Translations under genes and position numbers: made by a program
The notes under the pieces: generated by a model
Databases searched by the model: none
The model's input: the letters and a program-made list of their open reading frames with translations, nothing else
Told to the model about the DNA's origin: nothing
Part shown: positions 1-11,530 of the stretch, one piece after another
Layout of the letters: each line of letters begins with the position of its first letter
Numbering within the stretch: the first letter of the stretch is position 1
NCBI GenBank assembly: GCA_947034885.2
Contig: OX344751.2
Coordinates: 21,328,001-21,392,000 of the forward strand
Reading direction: 5' to 3'
From: Thuidium tamariscinum
Lineage: Eukaryota; Streptophyta; Bryopsida; Hypnales; Thuidiaceae
DNA: 64,000 nucleotides

Positions 1-1
1 A

Positions 2-3000
2 GCTTTACGAAGTCTGGCGACTTCTATAATTGGCATTGGGTTCATGTTGCGAACCTCATTGCATCTTACCTGTGGGTGCTGTTTCTTCTTTTGATCTATC
101 ATGTGACTATTTTCTTGTCGTCAGTCACCATAGTTTTTCGTTATCAGTAGTTTCATCAAGTTGTAATGGTTAGAGCCATTGATGTTGTGTTAATTTTTTA
201 GAGTTACGTAAGCTGGTTCAGGCAGCACAGATTTTATAATTGTATTATTTGTGAGGTTTTGAGTTTCTAATATTCTGATTTTTGTGACTGAACTGCATGC
301 AGTCCTAGCACTTTTAATTGTTCCAGCCATATCGCTTGGCATTCGAGCTTTTGGGAAATATTTGCGTGAGCTTTCACACAAGACACAGGCTGCGGCTGCA
401 GTAGCAGCTTCCATTGCTGAGGTGGAGTCGAGCCCCTGGACTTGTGAATAAATCGACAAGATTCTCTGTATTTTTGACATGCTCTTTATTTCCTTGCGTC
501 TTGATACTTCCTTTTACTGTGAGTATAATGTACGTATGGGAATCCTTTGTTTGTTCATCATGTCAGGAGTCTTTTGGTGCAGTGAGAACTGTGCGTTCTT
601 TTGCAAATGAGGATTACGAGCGGTCACGATATGCTGAGCAAGTGGACGTCACGCTGCAGCTGGGTCTCAGACAAGCTGTACGTTTCTTGCAACTTGGGAG
701 CAATATTGGTTACAATCTATATCATTCTTTAAAATGCTTCAGAAAACTTTGCGGGTCTTGAGAGGAAATGCCAAGAAATTATAGCTAGGGAGTGGAGTTC
801 TGTGATGATTTTGGAACCTAAATTGTGAGCATGTGTTTTCTCCAGTTGGTGGTAGGTTTATTTTCTGGAGGCGTTTCAGCTGCCGCCACGCTCTCCATTG
901 TGGCTGTTGTAGTCTATGGTGCCCGATTGACAATTCTTGGGCGTATGACAACCGGAACTCTCACTGCCTTCATCCTTTATAGCTTAACAGGTTTGTGAAA
1001 CTCTCTACCTGTTGTGCAAATTCAATAGAATTCAAGACATGACAGTTCAATTCATTTTCGTGCAATTACAAGGAAGTGGTGATTTGAGGAATGGTGGTAT
1101 TGACCTCCTGAAATTCCGGAAGTCATTGGACTGTCCTAACTCGAGTTAAGTTTTTTTCCAGTTGGCCTCTCGCTTGCTGCTCTTTCGGGACTTTACACAA
1201 CAGCCATGAAGGCGTCTGGAGCAAGTCGTCGAGTCTTCCAGTTGATGGATCGAGTTTCAAGCATGCCCAAAGCTGGTGACTTGAAGCCGCTTGGGTATGT
1301 ATCTTCCATACCATTGTTATTTCTTCGCCCCTAATTGCCCAAGTTAAAAGTGAACAGTTCGCTTTGGAAGGAACTAATCGAATATACTACCCTTCAAAAC
1401 TTGTTTCCATCGTCAAAAACATAGGGCATGATTTCTTGTGTGTATTTGTATCCTTGAAGCTTCCTGAACGATTTATTTTCACTCTTATTGCAGCTACTTT
1501 GGTCATTTTGGTACTTAGTGGTTAGCAATGGTCTGCAAATAGATCTCTTGACTTTTTCGAGATCGATCTCTGCGATATATCTAGTTGAGACCCCAGCCAA
1601 GTAAATGGATCTTGGGAAGCGCTGACGCTTGTTGGTAGGAATTAGCAATTCATTCTCATTGATAGATATGTAGCTTGAAGAGGCTTCGTTTTTGCTTGAT
1701 TACAGAACATCTCACTCTCTGAAGGTGTTGATTCTCCAGGAAAGATGAAGAAGGGGAGGTGAAGTTGGAGAATGTGTGGTTCTCCTATCCCTCACGACCG
1801 AAAGATTTGGTTTTAAAGGTAATATATTGTCTGTAGAATTCCTGTTTTGTGTCCGTACGACTTCTGTAGCGAGAAGTCACTTTTGGTATCAATCAATTAT
1901 GGCTATAGAAAGAGTTTATTGATCAAGTTTCATCAAACTTTTGATCAGTTCATGAAATAGAATCACCACAGGCATTGGTTTGCATTGTATTGAGAAAGTT
2001 CGATGATTGCTTTTAATACAGGGAGTGAATCTTACATTAAAACCTGGAGCAAAGGTCGCCCTTGTCGGTCCCTCTGGAGGTGGTAAGGTATGATATCAAT
2101 TCCAATATCGACACTTGATCATTTATTTCTTCTCAGGACATGTTGAAGTTAACTTTCAATGCTCCATGATTATTTTAATTGGATCCGATTTAATAATTTT
2201 CTCTGGCTAGTACTGTAGTTACACTTTCTCTGTGCTTGTGTACAGACCACGATTGCAAATCTGGTGGAGAGATTTTACGATCCTGATCAAGGAGTGATAA
2301 CACTCAATGGAACTCCTCTGAAAGACATTAACCATCGTCATCTACATGAGAAGGTTGTTTATCGGTCCTTATAGGTGTACTGCCATTTTGCTTCCATTCA
2401 TTTACTCTTGTGTTATCTCGTTCTACTCTGGTTTTAAGAAGCTAGGACTCTTCACCAGAATGATAGGATGGAAATCGTAGTTGTGGAAAGGTTTGGGGAT
2501 CACTACGCTCATGGCAATCAAGTATGTGTGACGTACGAGTTCATGAACTTAGTTCAATTGCTACCCATTATACTGCGTCAATTTTTGTTTTCGATTCTAG
2601 GACGTTGAATGGATTATTCTTCGTCATGGAGGAAACGGTAACACCCATTTCATTCCATCTTTGTTGCAGATAAGCATTGTGAGCCAGGAACCGACCTTGT
2701 TCAATTGCTCGATTGCTGAAAACATTTCATATGGATTGAAGGAAAATGTAACTCCTGAGGACATTGAACGGGTTTCTGTAAGTCACACCACTTCGAATGA
2801 TCTACTTTTCATTGTCTATAGCCTTGGGTCAGGTTTTTTTGTCACCCTTAAATTGGAATGTTATGTTTCCCAGAGCTAATGGAGAACTTTATTGCTATTA
2901 ATGAAGTTCACCAATCTGTCCTATTCGAAGTCGAGTAAATAGTGGATGCATTCCTGCTTATTTCTCTAAAAGGGCTAAGAGTCCCCAATCGGGTCTGATG

Positions 3001-4446
3001 TGGTTTTGGCAGTTTTGAGTTGGTCGCATTGGGACTTTTTAGTTGACCAATTTTTATGCTTTTTTTTAACAACACGATGAACACATGATATGCACTTTGC
3101 TAATTCTGATGATATAAATTTGGTCCCATCTGAAGATCAATTGAATCGGTCACTCATTTAAAATCCCCGAATTTTTGTTCTTTGGGGCGTTAGTGTCGAG
3201 ATGATAGATCAGAAGCCTTACGTTTCTTCTGCTTTTTCGGAATCATTAGAGGATGGCGAACGCCCATGAGTTCGTAGCCAAATTTCCTGAGGGATATGAA
3301 ACTCAAGTTGGTGAGCGCGGAGTGAGACTATCTGGAGGTCAGAAGCAGCGCATAGCAATTGCAAGAGCCCTTCTTATGGATGCACGGGTTCTTCTATTGG
3401 ATGAGGCTACGAGTGCTTTGGATGCTGAGAGCGAGTACTTAGTGCAGGTAAGTAATCTGATTCTGATTTTTATTCAGGTCCTCTATTTTCTTGGAAATAC
3501 TTGTGTGAGACACTTAAACGTACAGGTTGCTCTTGTTTGACACTCTCCAGCTCGGCAGAGCCATGCATGAGGTAACTACCGTACATAACCTCACTGCGAC
3601 CGAAAGGTAACCCTGCCTAAAATGGACGTGATATGAAGACGAGAACCTAGGGGCAATTTTAGCTTCACCTTTAACCAGGAATTTAAAAATTCATAATTTA
3701 CTAATATGCTATCCCAAAAATTCGAGTTAAGATGCGTTGGAATTGTCTTTGTTTTGACAACAAGAGCAAACAGAAGTTATGTTAGTCTTATAATACAAAC
3801 CATGCTTGGATGCTTATTTGGACACTTATAGGTGTGCATTCCTGTATTTGTCTTATGGCACTGAGGCGTATGTTGATCTTTTATCTCCGTTAAGGATGTG
3901 AACTGCAGGTTGAGTGTTATACCAATCTATTTAACCCATTAACGCCTCAATCCTTGTTAGAATTTTTGCACATTTTTGTTTGTATCTTTGTACAAAAATA
4001 TCAGCGACAGCAATTTTATGAAATTGATCATTAAGGGAGGTTGGCTTCTCCAGATTCAAACATCACACTGGATGAATGTGAAGTCAGTTGGACATGATAG
4101 CGCTTGGAAGCCCTCTGTTCATCGTTCAGAAAATGGACGTAGGAGCGCTTAATGGTTAAACTCTTTGAAATCTTCTGATAAATCCGTGAATGGACTATTG
4201 ATGTGTTGTTTTCAGGATGCAATGGACCGTTTGATGAAAGGTCGCACGGTGCTGGTGATAGCGCATCGCCTCTCAACGGTGCAGAGTGCAGATACTGTGG
4301 CAGTGATAGCGGAAGGGATAGTTGCAGAGCAAGGCTCCCATCCTGAGCTCTTGAAAAGCAACGGACTGTATGCAGCTTTGGTGCGGCGCCAGCTGCAAGG
4401 AGCTGGGAACTCATCTGTAGGCAGTGATCTTGATGAACTAGAATAG
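2..4446 (+). CDS. ABCB27: ABC transporter B family half-transporter, ALS1/ABCB27-like (5' truncated by window edge)
   Basis: Eleven exons read in one frame with GT-AG borders: 2-71, 303-421, 567-677, 846-990, 1162-1294, 1740-1818, 2022-2087, 2246-2353, 2670-2777, 3250-3447 and 4216-4446 (stop TAG). They give the last 455 residues; the N-terminal membrane segments lie outside the window. The end of the transmembrane domain carries [20 protein letters not shown] and [13 protein letters not shown]. The nucleotide-binding domain follows with Walker A GPSGGGKT, Q-loop SIVSQEP, signature LSGGQKQR, Walker [13 protein letters not shown] and H-loop VIAHRLST, so every catalytic motif is present. From family knowledge this resembles Arabidopsis ALS1 (ABCB27), a vacuolar-membrane half-transporter needed for aluminium tolerance, and more distantly TAP-type peptide transporters. 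Substrate and location are inferred from that likeness. The neighbouring genes are unrelated. Confidence 0.93.
3062..3187 (+). repeat. Copy 1 of a dispersed intronic repeat
   Basis: This lies in the intron between exons 9 and 10 of the ABC gene. It reads roughly as 'aacacgatga...cactttgctaattctgatgat', then 'ggtcccatctgaa', then a run ending 'aaaatccccgaatttttg'. The same word order recurs at 7665-7785, 9015-9090, 10285-10400 and 11098-11205. No terminal repeats or coding capacity are visible, so it may be a SINE-like or old MITE remnant. Confidence 0.5.
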
Positions 4447-5569
4447 AAGAAAGTCAATTTTATTGTATTTTCCCAAGTTCTTGACACGACTCAATTAACG
4501 ATTTCAAAGTCCCTTAATCCCTTGTAACTATAGGGACCTTAGAACGATTTGTAAGTGGCCACTATGAATTGGAATCTCTCTCTAAGATTCTTGGGTGGAG
4601 CTATTCCATCCTCTGATATTAAGGTGTTTTAGAATTTTATGGGGTCAAGCAACTTGGCAAACAAAATAATATTATGAGAATGCAGTAACAGCCCTTTGTA
4701 GGCCTTTGCTTGATTAGATTTGAGAGGTGGGTGTTTTGAAACTACTCTCTTCATTTGTAGGATCATCTAGAAGTTACAGTTTTTATGAATCATGTGGTAG
4801 ATTCTTGATTTATGTGGGAAAGGCTAGAGTTTCTTTTTTGATTAATTTTCTTTCAACAATTTTGACAATCTTCTGTTGCAAGTTTTTCCACCATATGAAA
4901 CAATTTCTATAGTTTGTACCAAATCAATTTATGATTTCATATTGCACCTTGATTGGTTTTGTTCAAATTATGTTACTATTTGAAAAATGGTAAATTTTGG
5001 AGAAATTTCATTAGCTTGAAATGTCACAATTTAAAGAAGAAAAAAAATAATAAGTAATTAATTCAATTTCAACATGGTATTTTAGATGCACTTAAAATGT
5101 AAATGAATTGCTTGCTTATAAGCAACCCAATTCAAAGGCAATAGTCAACTTTTTAGAAGCATCAAATTTTTTCTGTTCATAGTGAACATTGTGTAATATT
5201 TGTAAATTTTTTCAAATATGTCTTTTAAATTATATTTCTCAATCAATATCCTAGAAGTGAAGCATTTGAATGTAGATAATGAAAAATCTATGACATTGAA
5301 TGTCTTATTTGTGCTCTTACCTATGGTAAAAGTTCAACAATACTGCCTTCCTCATTTCTCAAAATTACCTTCATTGCTACCAAACAACTTCTCTAAATTG
5401 TCTACCCATCATAAATATGCTCAACCAACACCACATATGTAATAATTCTCAACAATAATTTGATTTTGTTCTTCCAACAATCTGCACAAATTGTATAAAT
5501 AACAATAGAAGTCAATTGATATTTTTCACAATGTCCCTAGATCTAAAAGTTTCAATGACATCATCATTT
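4447..5569. other. AT-rich spacer after the ABC gene
   Basis: This contains the ABC gene 3' UTR and then AT-rich DNA. Only short unsupported open frames occur, with no coding signature, RNA gene or long repeat that I can see. Confidence 0.5.
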
Positions 5570-6000
5570 GATAAACATTAGAAACTAAACACAAGTCACA
5601 TTACTCATAGAAGATACATTTGACATTGATAAACATTAGAAACTAAACACAAGTCACATTACTCATAGAAGATACATTTGACATTGATAAACATTGGAAA
5701 CTAAATACAAGTCACATTCATAAGAGGTTTTCTTACCATGTTGGGAGATTGTGAGTTCCCAAACTATGGGAACTCCCAGAAAACTGTCCCAGGAGCTGAT
5801 CTGATGTGGCATAGAGACTGCTACATCAGATAATAACATTTTACTAAATAAATAAATAAAAATTTTAAAAATTTTAAAAATTTTAATTTAAAAAAAAATT
5901 CTGACTAGCAGTGGCTGGTTCACAGAATGGGGAATGAGGCTAAAACAGTCTCTCAATACCCTGAAAAAACCTCTTATGACTCATAGAAGATACATTTGAC
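5570..6000. repeat. 58-bp tandem repeat, third copy interrupted by an insertion
   Basis: The 58-bp unit starting 'gataaacattagaaac' occurs at 5570-5627 and 5628-5685, identical by eye. A third, slightly diverged copy starts at 5686, is interrupted at 5718/5719, and resumes at 5979 with 'actcatagaagatacat'. The uninterrupted copies show the empty insertion site. Confidence 0.85.
5719..5978. mobile_element. 260-bp MITE-like element with CATAAGAGG termini
   Basis: The element begins CATAAGAGGTTTTC and ends GAAAAAACCTCTTATG, an inverted terminal repeat. It sits inside the third copy of a 58-bp tandem repeat, so both boundaries can be read against intact copies. It has no coding capacity. No clear target-site duplication is visible. 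The interior holds a 'ctgatgtggca...tgctacatcag' palindrome and an A/T-run core. Its terminus-to-core layout resembles the CATTAGAAG elements at 37085 and 44992. Confidence 0.75.
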
Positions 6001-7664
6001 ATTGTAAAAATCTAAATAATTGAAGACGTAACTTTGTGAAGATTGTATGGAGCTCAAGCTTATCTCCAAAAGGAATCAAGATTCTTTTTCATATATAGTA
6101 TTCTTCCAAGAGTGTTGTTAACTACTAAAGGATCTATAGGCCACATATTTCTCTTAGCAATTTTGAATGGGTTATATAGGTTTTTCTTTCTCACTACTAT
6201 AAAAGACCTAAAATATGAATCCTTCTTGCAAAGAATAGATGTACAAGGATGGCCTTTCCTATTCCTTGTCCTAATTGCTAGGGCTTGTGGAACAATACAC
6301 AATGCAATATTGCACAATTTATAGACCATTTTCAACTTACCAAAAGCAACTATCACTAATGCCTTTTCTCCGATTGACAAAATTTCCTTCAAATATTTTG
6401 AGTAGTTTTTATTCAATAACCTCCAACTTAAAAACAACAGATGATTACCAAACCTTCTAGACCTCGATTCCTAAAACAACATCCACTCACTCCATTCATC
6501 CCCCACTCCTATTGCTAACCTCCGTCAAAACATTTCTTTGCCTAGCTATTTGCCTTAATTTTCTTGTTATGATTCTAGAGCCTCCCTCTTCATTGAGGTA
6601 ATGGGAGGTTGTCTTTTGAATCGATAGTAGATAGTGAGGGACTAGTGCATTTCAATTAACGTACCTCCCCCTCCATTCATTCAAAAGACCCCATTTAATT
6701 TTTTCTTAAACTATTTATTAGTCCCCTCCCCCATTTTTGTGATTAAATTTTTTTAATATTAATCTACTACCTCCCTCCTCCTATTTGAATTTGAGGGAGC
6801 AATTTTGAATTGTAAACAATATGGGATATGTCTGTATCCCATATCTATATTGTACCATATTCACATTGTATTCATATTTGAATAGAATCTGTATAATATC
6901 ATACTTGTATCCCATATTTTATATCCTTATCAATATCTATATCCCAAACCTGTAAGGGCAAAATACCCATTCCCGCACTTGTTCCTTGGAATGGACCATA
7001 GATTCATCTAATTGTGTTAGTAGACTCTCCTTAATGTGTTTGCTACATGTGTAATTATAATTAGCTAACACAGTTGAAGGACACATAGGAGAATCTGTTT
7101 GGCTAAGTGCTGATTTTCCCAGGGTTCAATTTTGGGGGCACCTACCAGACGATTTCACAAGTCTAGGGAGCCAATACTTTGAAAATTTGTAGAAATTACA
7201 TACTGTATTGGAAATTTTTTTTTTTAATATTCATGATTTTCACTCACTAATACTAGAAAAATATCATTTTTAGAAAACACTGCCTCCAACTATGCTGAAT
7301 TCCTTATTTGCATGGTTTTGGGTACTTCCACTGTATCTACATTTGTATTTGTATTTCTTATTTTTCCAAATCAATGGAAGATAAAAAAGAGGGGGATTTT
7401 TTCAATGGAGAGATCAACAACTTTCATTTTTTAAAGGTACCATCTTCTGGGGTAATGCGAGGTTGCTGTAATTACAAAAGATGGTACCATCTTCTGAGAT
7501 GATAGTTATGTAGTATTAGTGTCACCCCCTTTAGTTTCTTATGACTATGAGTGGGATGTAGTGTGAATTGGCCCTTAATTTTTGCCAACCCAACAGAAAA
7601 GGGTTGGAGTTCCTTCTCCTTCTCTCTTCTTTTGTTCAAATTCTTTCAACCTCTTTGAGCTTTT
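5979..7664. other. AT-rich spacer
   Basis: No gene is recognised. At 6850-6960 there is a local run of 'atcccatat' words, and an imperfect inverted repeat lies around 7022-7100. Open frames here overlap on both strands without coding character. Confidence 0.4.
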
Positions 7665-7785
7665 GGACCAAGACGTGCAATGTTATTTACTAATTCTGGT
7701 GACATAGAATTTGGTTCCATCATTTCCACAACATGATCAAGCAATTCTGTCTTTTGTAACCCATGAATCCTTTGTCCTCCAGGAC
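7665..7785 (+). repeat. Copy 2 of the dispersed intronic repeat
   Basis: It shares the words 'gcaatgttatttactaattctggtga', 'ttggttccatc', 'aacatgatcaa' and 'ccatgaatcctttgtcctc' (each with mismatches) with the copies inside introns of the ABC and SET genes. This copy lies upstream of the SET gene. Confidence 0.45.
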
Positions 7786-7909
7786 TTGTTGCTTGAAATT
7801 TTGGTTGAAGAAGAAATCTTGCAGGAGGCAGTGACACTGACACCCTCTAATGAAGCTCCTGAAGCTCCCAAAGCAGCTGAACATCCCACCTTGGCCATTT
7901 AGGTTTCTG

Positions 7910-8300
7910 TGTTTTCGAGGAATGGCAGTCGTATGAAATTTCAGTTGATGAAGAAACCATTGGTGTGAACTAAAACTCAGTCCCTCACTCATGAGGCTGT
8001 TTGGCCTCCCAGAGACCCATCATAGCTGCAAGACCACCATGGCAATGTCCATGTAGGGTTTAGGGTTTTAGAGGAATTTCAGTTGCATGAAATTTCATTT
8101 GATGGAGAAGACCATTGCAGTTAACTGACATCACCCACTCACTCATGAGGCTCTTTGGCATCCTTGAGTCCCGTTGTTTTTGAAAATCCCACTGTGGCAA
8201 TGTCCATGTAGGGTTTAGAGGAATTTCAGTTCCATGAAATTTTAGTTGATGAAGAACACCATTGCGATTGACAATTACTCACTCGCTCGCCCAATCACTC
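7910..8300 (+). repeat. Degenerate tandem repeat of about 150 bp upstream of the SET gene
   Basis: Three diverged copies start near 7917, 8072 and 8217. Each begins 'gaggaat..cag' and runs through 'atgaaattt.a.ttgat.gagaa..ccattg'; the first two continue with 'ctcactcatgaggct.tttgg' and 'ggcaatgtccatgtagggttt'. No reading frame is kept across copies. Confidence 0.7.
8055..8070 (+). promoter_or_regulatory. Telo-box-like motif upstream of the SET gene
   Basis: AGGGTTTAGGGTTTT is a plant telo-box/interstitial telomere motif; a second, shorter one is at 8352-8362. In plants such motifs lie near the starts of many housekeeping genes. Whether it acts here is not shown, because the downstream gene looks broken. 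Confidence 0.35.
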
Positions 8301-9014
8301 CGCCGCTAGGCTTCCCAAATCCCACTGGAGCTGAAATTCCCACAAATGTAATTTTAGGGTTTGGAGCTCGAACCTGGTGACATGAACACAAGGGTGAGCT
8401 TGCTGCTGCGGCGATGTTGTAGCATGAGCGTGGAGGTTGGTGAACCGACTCTAATTTCGTAGGTAAAGGAGCAAGGTGGTCGTGTGGGAGCCCTTTATCA
8501 ACACGGAAATTCGCATGAAGGCCATGGATTGACGACCACTGACGCTGTGCGAGCTGGGGATACCATCATCGCTCTTCCTCCTCATCTCCCTCTGTCGGTG
8601 CACACCCAGCATCCCGTGCTACTTGCATTATTCGATCGCATTCCAGGTAATGGCTCAAATGTTCAATGCGACTTCAGACCTAAAATTCCAATTCAATTTT
8701 ACTCTCTGATGCAATGTCTGTCAGGTGGTTTACTAGGTTTAGTCTGCAAGAATCATGTGTAGCAAATCCAAATGGAATTTAAAGGATTTTGAAATATTAT
8801 GAGGTAAGATTTCACTATTTCAGAGACAATTCATTTGTGCTTCTGGATCAGTAGCTCACCTATTGTGGTTATTGGGAACCCATTTTTTTCCATTTTTCTA
8901 AACTTGTAATAATTCTTAACTATAATGAGTCGATTGTGACTAAGGAAAGCTCATTTGTAATATTCGCAATTGATAAGAAGTTGAAACAATCACCATTGGT
9001 TCTACGACCATTCG

Positions 9015-9090
9015 TGATCTGTGATAGTTTTCACAAGATGATCAATCAAATCGGTTATTTTAAAACCCCGAATCCTTGGTCTTCTAGGGT
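9015..9090 (+). repeat. Partial copy 3 of the dispersed intronic repeat
   Basis: 'acaagatgatcaatcaaatcgg' (in parts) followed by 'ttttaaaaccccgaatccttggtcttctaggg' matches the 3' half of copy 1 at 3062-3187. It lies in the second intron of the SET pseudogene, just upstream of the exon at 9126. Confidence 0.45.
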
Positions 9091-9365
9091 TTAAGGTGCA
9101 GAGACTGAGTTTGAGGTTTGGGCAGAGGAGTTGTGGACCGTCAAGCTGGGACTCAAGTTATTGGCCGAGCGCACATGATTACCGACATCGCTATGGCGGC
9201 CTTATATTCAAAATCTTCCCAAACGGTTCACCATCTCGATCTTTTTCAACGCGGAGGAAATTCAAGCGCTTCAATATCTTCCCTTCACACACCAGGAATG
9301 TCTTATCTCTTTAATCATTTTAAACAATATGTAGGAGGGTGCTTTCTTTGAGAGATCACTATAGA

Positions 9366-9700
9366 GCAGTCGAAAGATCACTTTGTGTACAAAAAACAAG
9401 TCTGTTGAGATAAACAAGTCTTTTATTACTATTTGTGAATTACTTCTGCAATATCCAAGTAGGAGGTTGAAGATTACTATCAAAGAGACAGTAGGCAACC
9501 TCATTCCCATTCAAAGATCATTGATTAGAGACATATACAATTACATTTAGGCAAGTCATCCTTATACCCAACGAGCTAATTAAGTTTCAAGCACGTGCAT
9601 GAATAGATGAGTTGTTGTTGGTAAAGGGGTTCAGAATAGGATACGTATCAGGTCCCCAAGGGTTTTGGTATCCTCTACATTATCTCGATCTTCTGAATTT
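9366..9700 (+). repeat. Intronic repeat shared with the borate transporter intron
   Basis: Words such as 'gcaatatccaagtaggaggttgaag', 'agacagtaggcaacctcattcc', 'gggttcagaatagga' and 'ggtatcctctacatta' recur in order, with mismatches, at 33150-33480 in an intron of the BOR gene. No coding potential or terminal structure is seen; it may be an old retroelement-derived fragment. Confidence 0.5.
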
Positions 9701-10284
9701 CCTTCTTACGGGGACCCTTACATATTACAAATACGCTTTTGCTTTGCAGGTGGAGAAGCGAATCAAGTTTCTGAATGAGTTTGCCTCAAAGGCCATGCCG
9801 GCTATAATCGGAGATGCATCAGAGCGTAATCACCCATTTAATAACCATAAAGTACTTCCTCATGCACTTGCTTGGTCGATGGCAGCTGTATGAAGCCGTG
9901 CATTTCATGTGCACACGTCTTCTCGAGGAGGGTCATCACTTTGTGCCTTTGGTGGATATGTGTAACCACAGCTTTGCGCCCACTGGACGTCTTGTACAAC
10001 ATACTTCTGCATCTCACTCTTTGCCTTTATTGGAGGTGAGTTGATTAGCTTAATGGAACATTGTCAGCTTTCAGCCTTTGTATTGTGATATCTTGACAAA
10101 GTGGGGTTTCCAACTCTCTTCAGTTTTGGATTTGCAGGTAGTCCAATAGCCTTATGAGAATTACTCTCTTAACGAGGAGAGTAACTCCTAACATACCAAG
10201 AAGCTTAAAATGGGCCTCATATTTTTTTCACAGGTTTTAGTAGGTTGTAGGGGTACTTTCTTTTGTCCAATTTTATTTATTGAT

Positions 10285-10400
10285 TGAGCAACACTTGCGA
10301 TGTTCTTTACTGATATGATTCCATCTGAATTGTGTTTTTCACGTTATAGTCTGTTTAATTTGTCATTACATAACCATGAATCCTTCTGTTTTCTGGATTA
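10285..10400 (+). repeat. Copy 4 of the dispersed intronic repeat
   Basis: 'gagcaacacttgcgatg', 'ctttactgatatgattccatctgaattg' (in parts) and 'aaccatgaatccttctgttttctgga' follow the same order as copies 2 and 5. It lies in the intron before the SET-gene exon at 10424. Confidence 0.5.
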
Positions 10401-11097
10401 TAATTAACTGAAACATCTGGCAGGTAGTTGCTGAGAAAGACATGAAGAAAGGGGAGAACGTAGTTTTAAATTACGGGCCTCTGAGCAATGACATCTTGCT
10501 GTTGGATTATGGCTTCATGATGCCCAACAATCCAAATGATTGGGTGGAGCTTCGCGACGACGGTCAGCTGCTCAATACAGCTTGCCTAGTGGCGAAAGTT
10601 GAAAACTTTTGTTCGTTCAAGCACCCAGCTCCGTGGCAGCAGGAGCTTCTTGCGCGGTTAAAACTCCATGGACCTGGCTCTTTGCAATTGGTACACTCTT
10701 CATCCTAATTAGTGTTTCTTTTAAAATACAGTTACTCCTACAGGAGATGAGAGCAAGAAGGAGTGGTGTTCGATGAAACTGGCTTGGTGTAAGCTTTTAG
10801 TCTCTTCAGCCCCCAAATAACCTTTGTTAATGTTCCATCTGATTATGTTCAAGGTAGCAAGGAAATGTTTGGCACCTCGATTTTAATCCCTTGCCGTGTG
10901 AGTTTAATTCTCCTGAATCTGGACTTTCCTGGGGTATTTGATGAAGCAGTATTCTAAGGTAGGAGACTGGTTTTTCTTGCCTATGTATGAAGTCCCATCC
11001 TTATGAAGGATCGAGCAGCCCTCATGTTTTTTATTATTTCTTTTCAGTAGGTCATATGAGGTCTTTTTTTCTTCTCAGTTATATTTCCTCTCTGACC

Positions 11098-11205
11098 ATC
11101 TTATTTAATGCTCTTCACTGATTCTGGCGGTACCATCTGAATTATATGTTTCTCAGCATCATCGATCAATTAGGTCTTGTTTTAAATTAACCAGGGAATT
11201 TTGGG
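11098..11205 (+). repeat. Copy 5 of the dispersed intronic repeat
   Basis: 'aatgctcttcactgattctgg', 'taccatctgaatta', 'catcatcgatcaatt' and 'aggtcttgttttaaa' match the order in copies 1 and 4. It lies in the last intron of the SET pseudogene. The flanks of copies 4 and 5 (from about 10216 and 11020) are also alike, suggesting a longer unit. Confidence 0.5.
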
Positions 11206-11530
11206 GTAAAAACTAGTTGAAGGAGATTCTCATTGCTTGCAGGTTACAATGGGCGGTCCTGAGCTTGTGGAAGGTCGGCTATTGGCGGCAGTGAGGTTGA
11301 TGCATGCGTCAAATTCATCCGACGTTGATTTGGAGGCATTACAAGGCTGGGACTCCACCCCTCCGCTTGGATTTACGAATGAGCGAAAGGCTGTTCGCAC
11401 TCTTATCGGTCTTGGTATGCTTGCCCTCACATCCTTTCCTACCGAGATCGAAGAAGATGAAAGGGACCTTTTGAAGGCTGGTGTTTCCAAGAATCTAGTT
11501 TTGGATACTCAAGAAGCAACTGCTACTTGA

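Larger units (their letters stand above)
8463..11530 (+). pseudogene. SET-domain protein methyltransferase (RuBisCO-LSMT/SETD-like), disrupted
   Basis: Homologous exons are 8463-8646, 9126-9295, 9750-10035, 10424-10690 and 11243-11530. They encode the SET N-half (EGHGLTTTDAVRAGDTIIAL), an inserted helical region, the core VDMCNHSF, the LNYGPLSNDILLLDYGFMM end of the SET fold, and the RuBisCO-LSMT substrate-binding-like C-terminus. Four lesions are visible. TGA at 9176-9178 interrupts the frame between LLAERT and the downstream WRPYIQNLP. The donor after 9295 reads GAATGT where GTATGT is expected. TGA at 9891-9893 falls where the family has a residue before SRAFHV. A frame change between 9894 and about 9940 is needed to reach HHFVPLVDMCNHSF. 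The 5' end is unclear; a tiny exon 8382-8393 with a 69-nt intron would be in frame. The family methylates lysines or histidine. Sequencing error could explain one lesion but hardly four. Confidence 0.8.

Noticed and set aside
5570-5727. Possible CRISPR-like array from regular 58-bp units
   Set aside because: The units are directly adjacent without unique spacers, and the genome is a plant nucleus.
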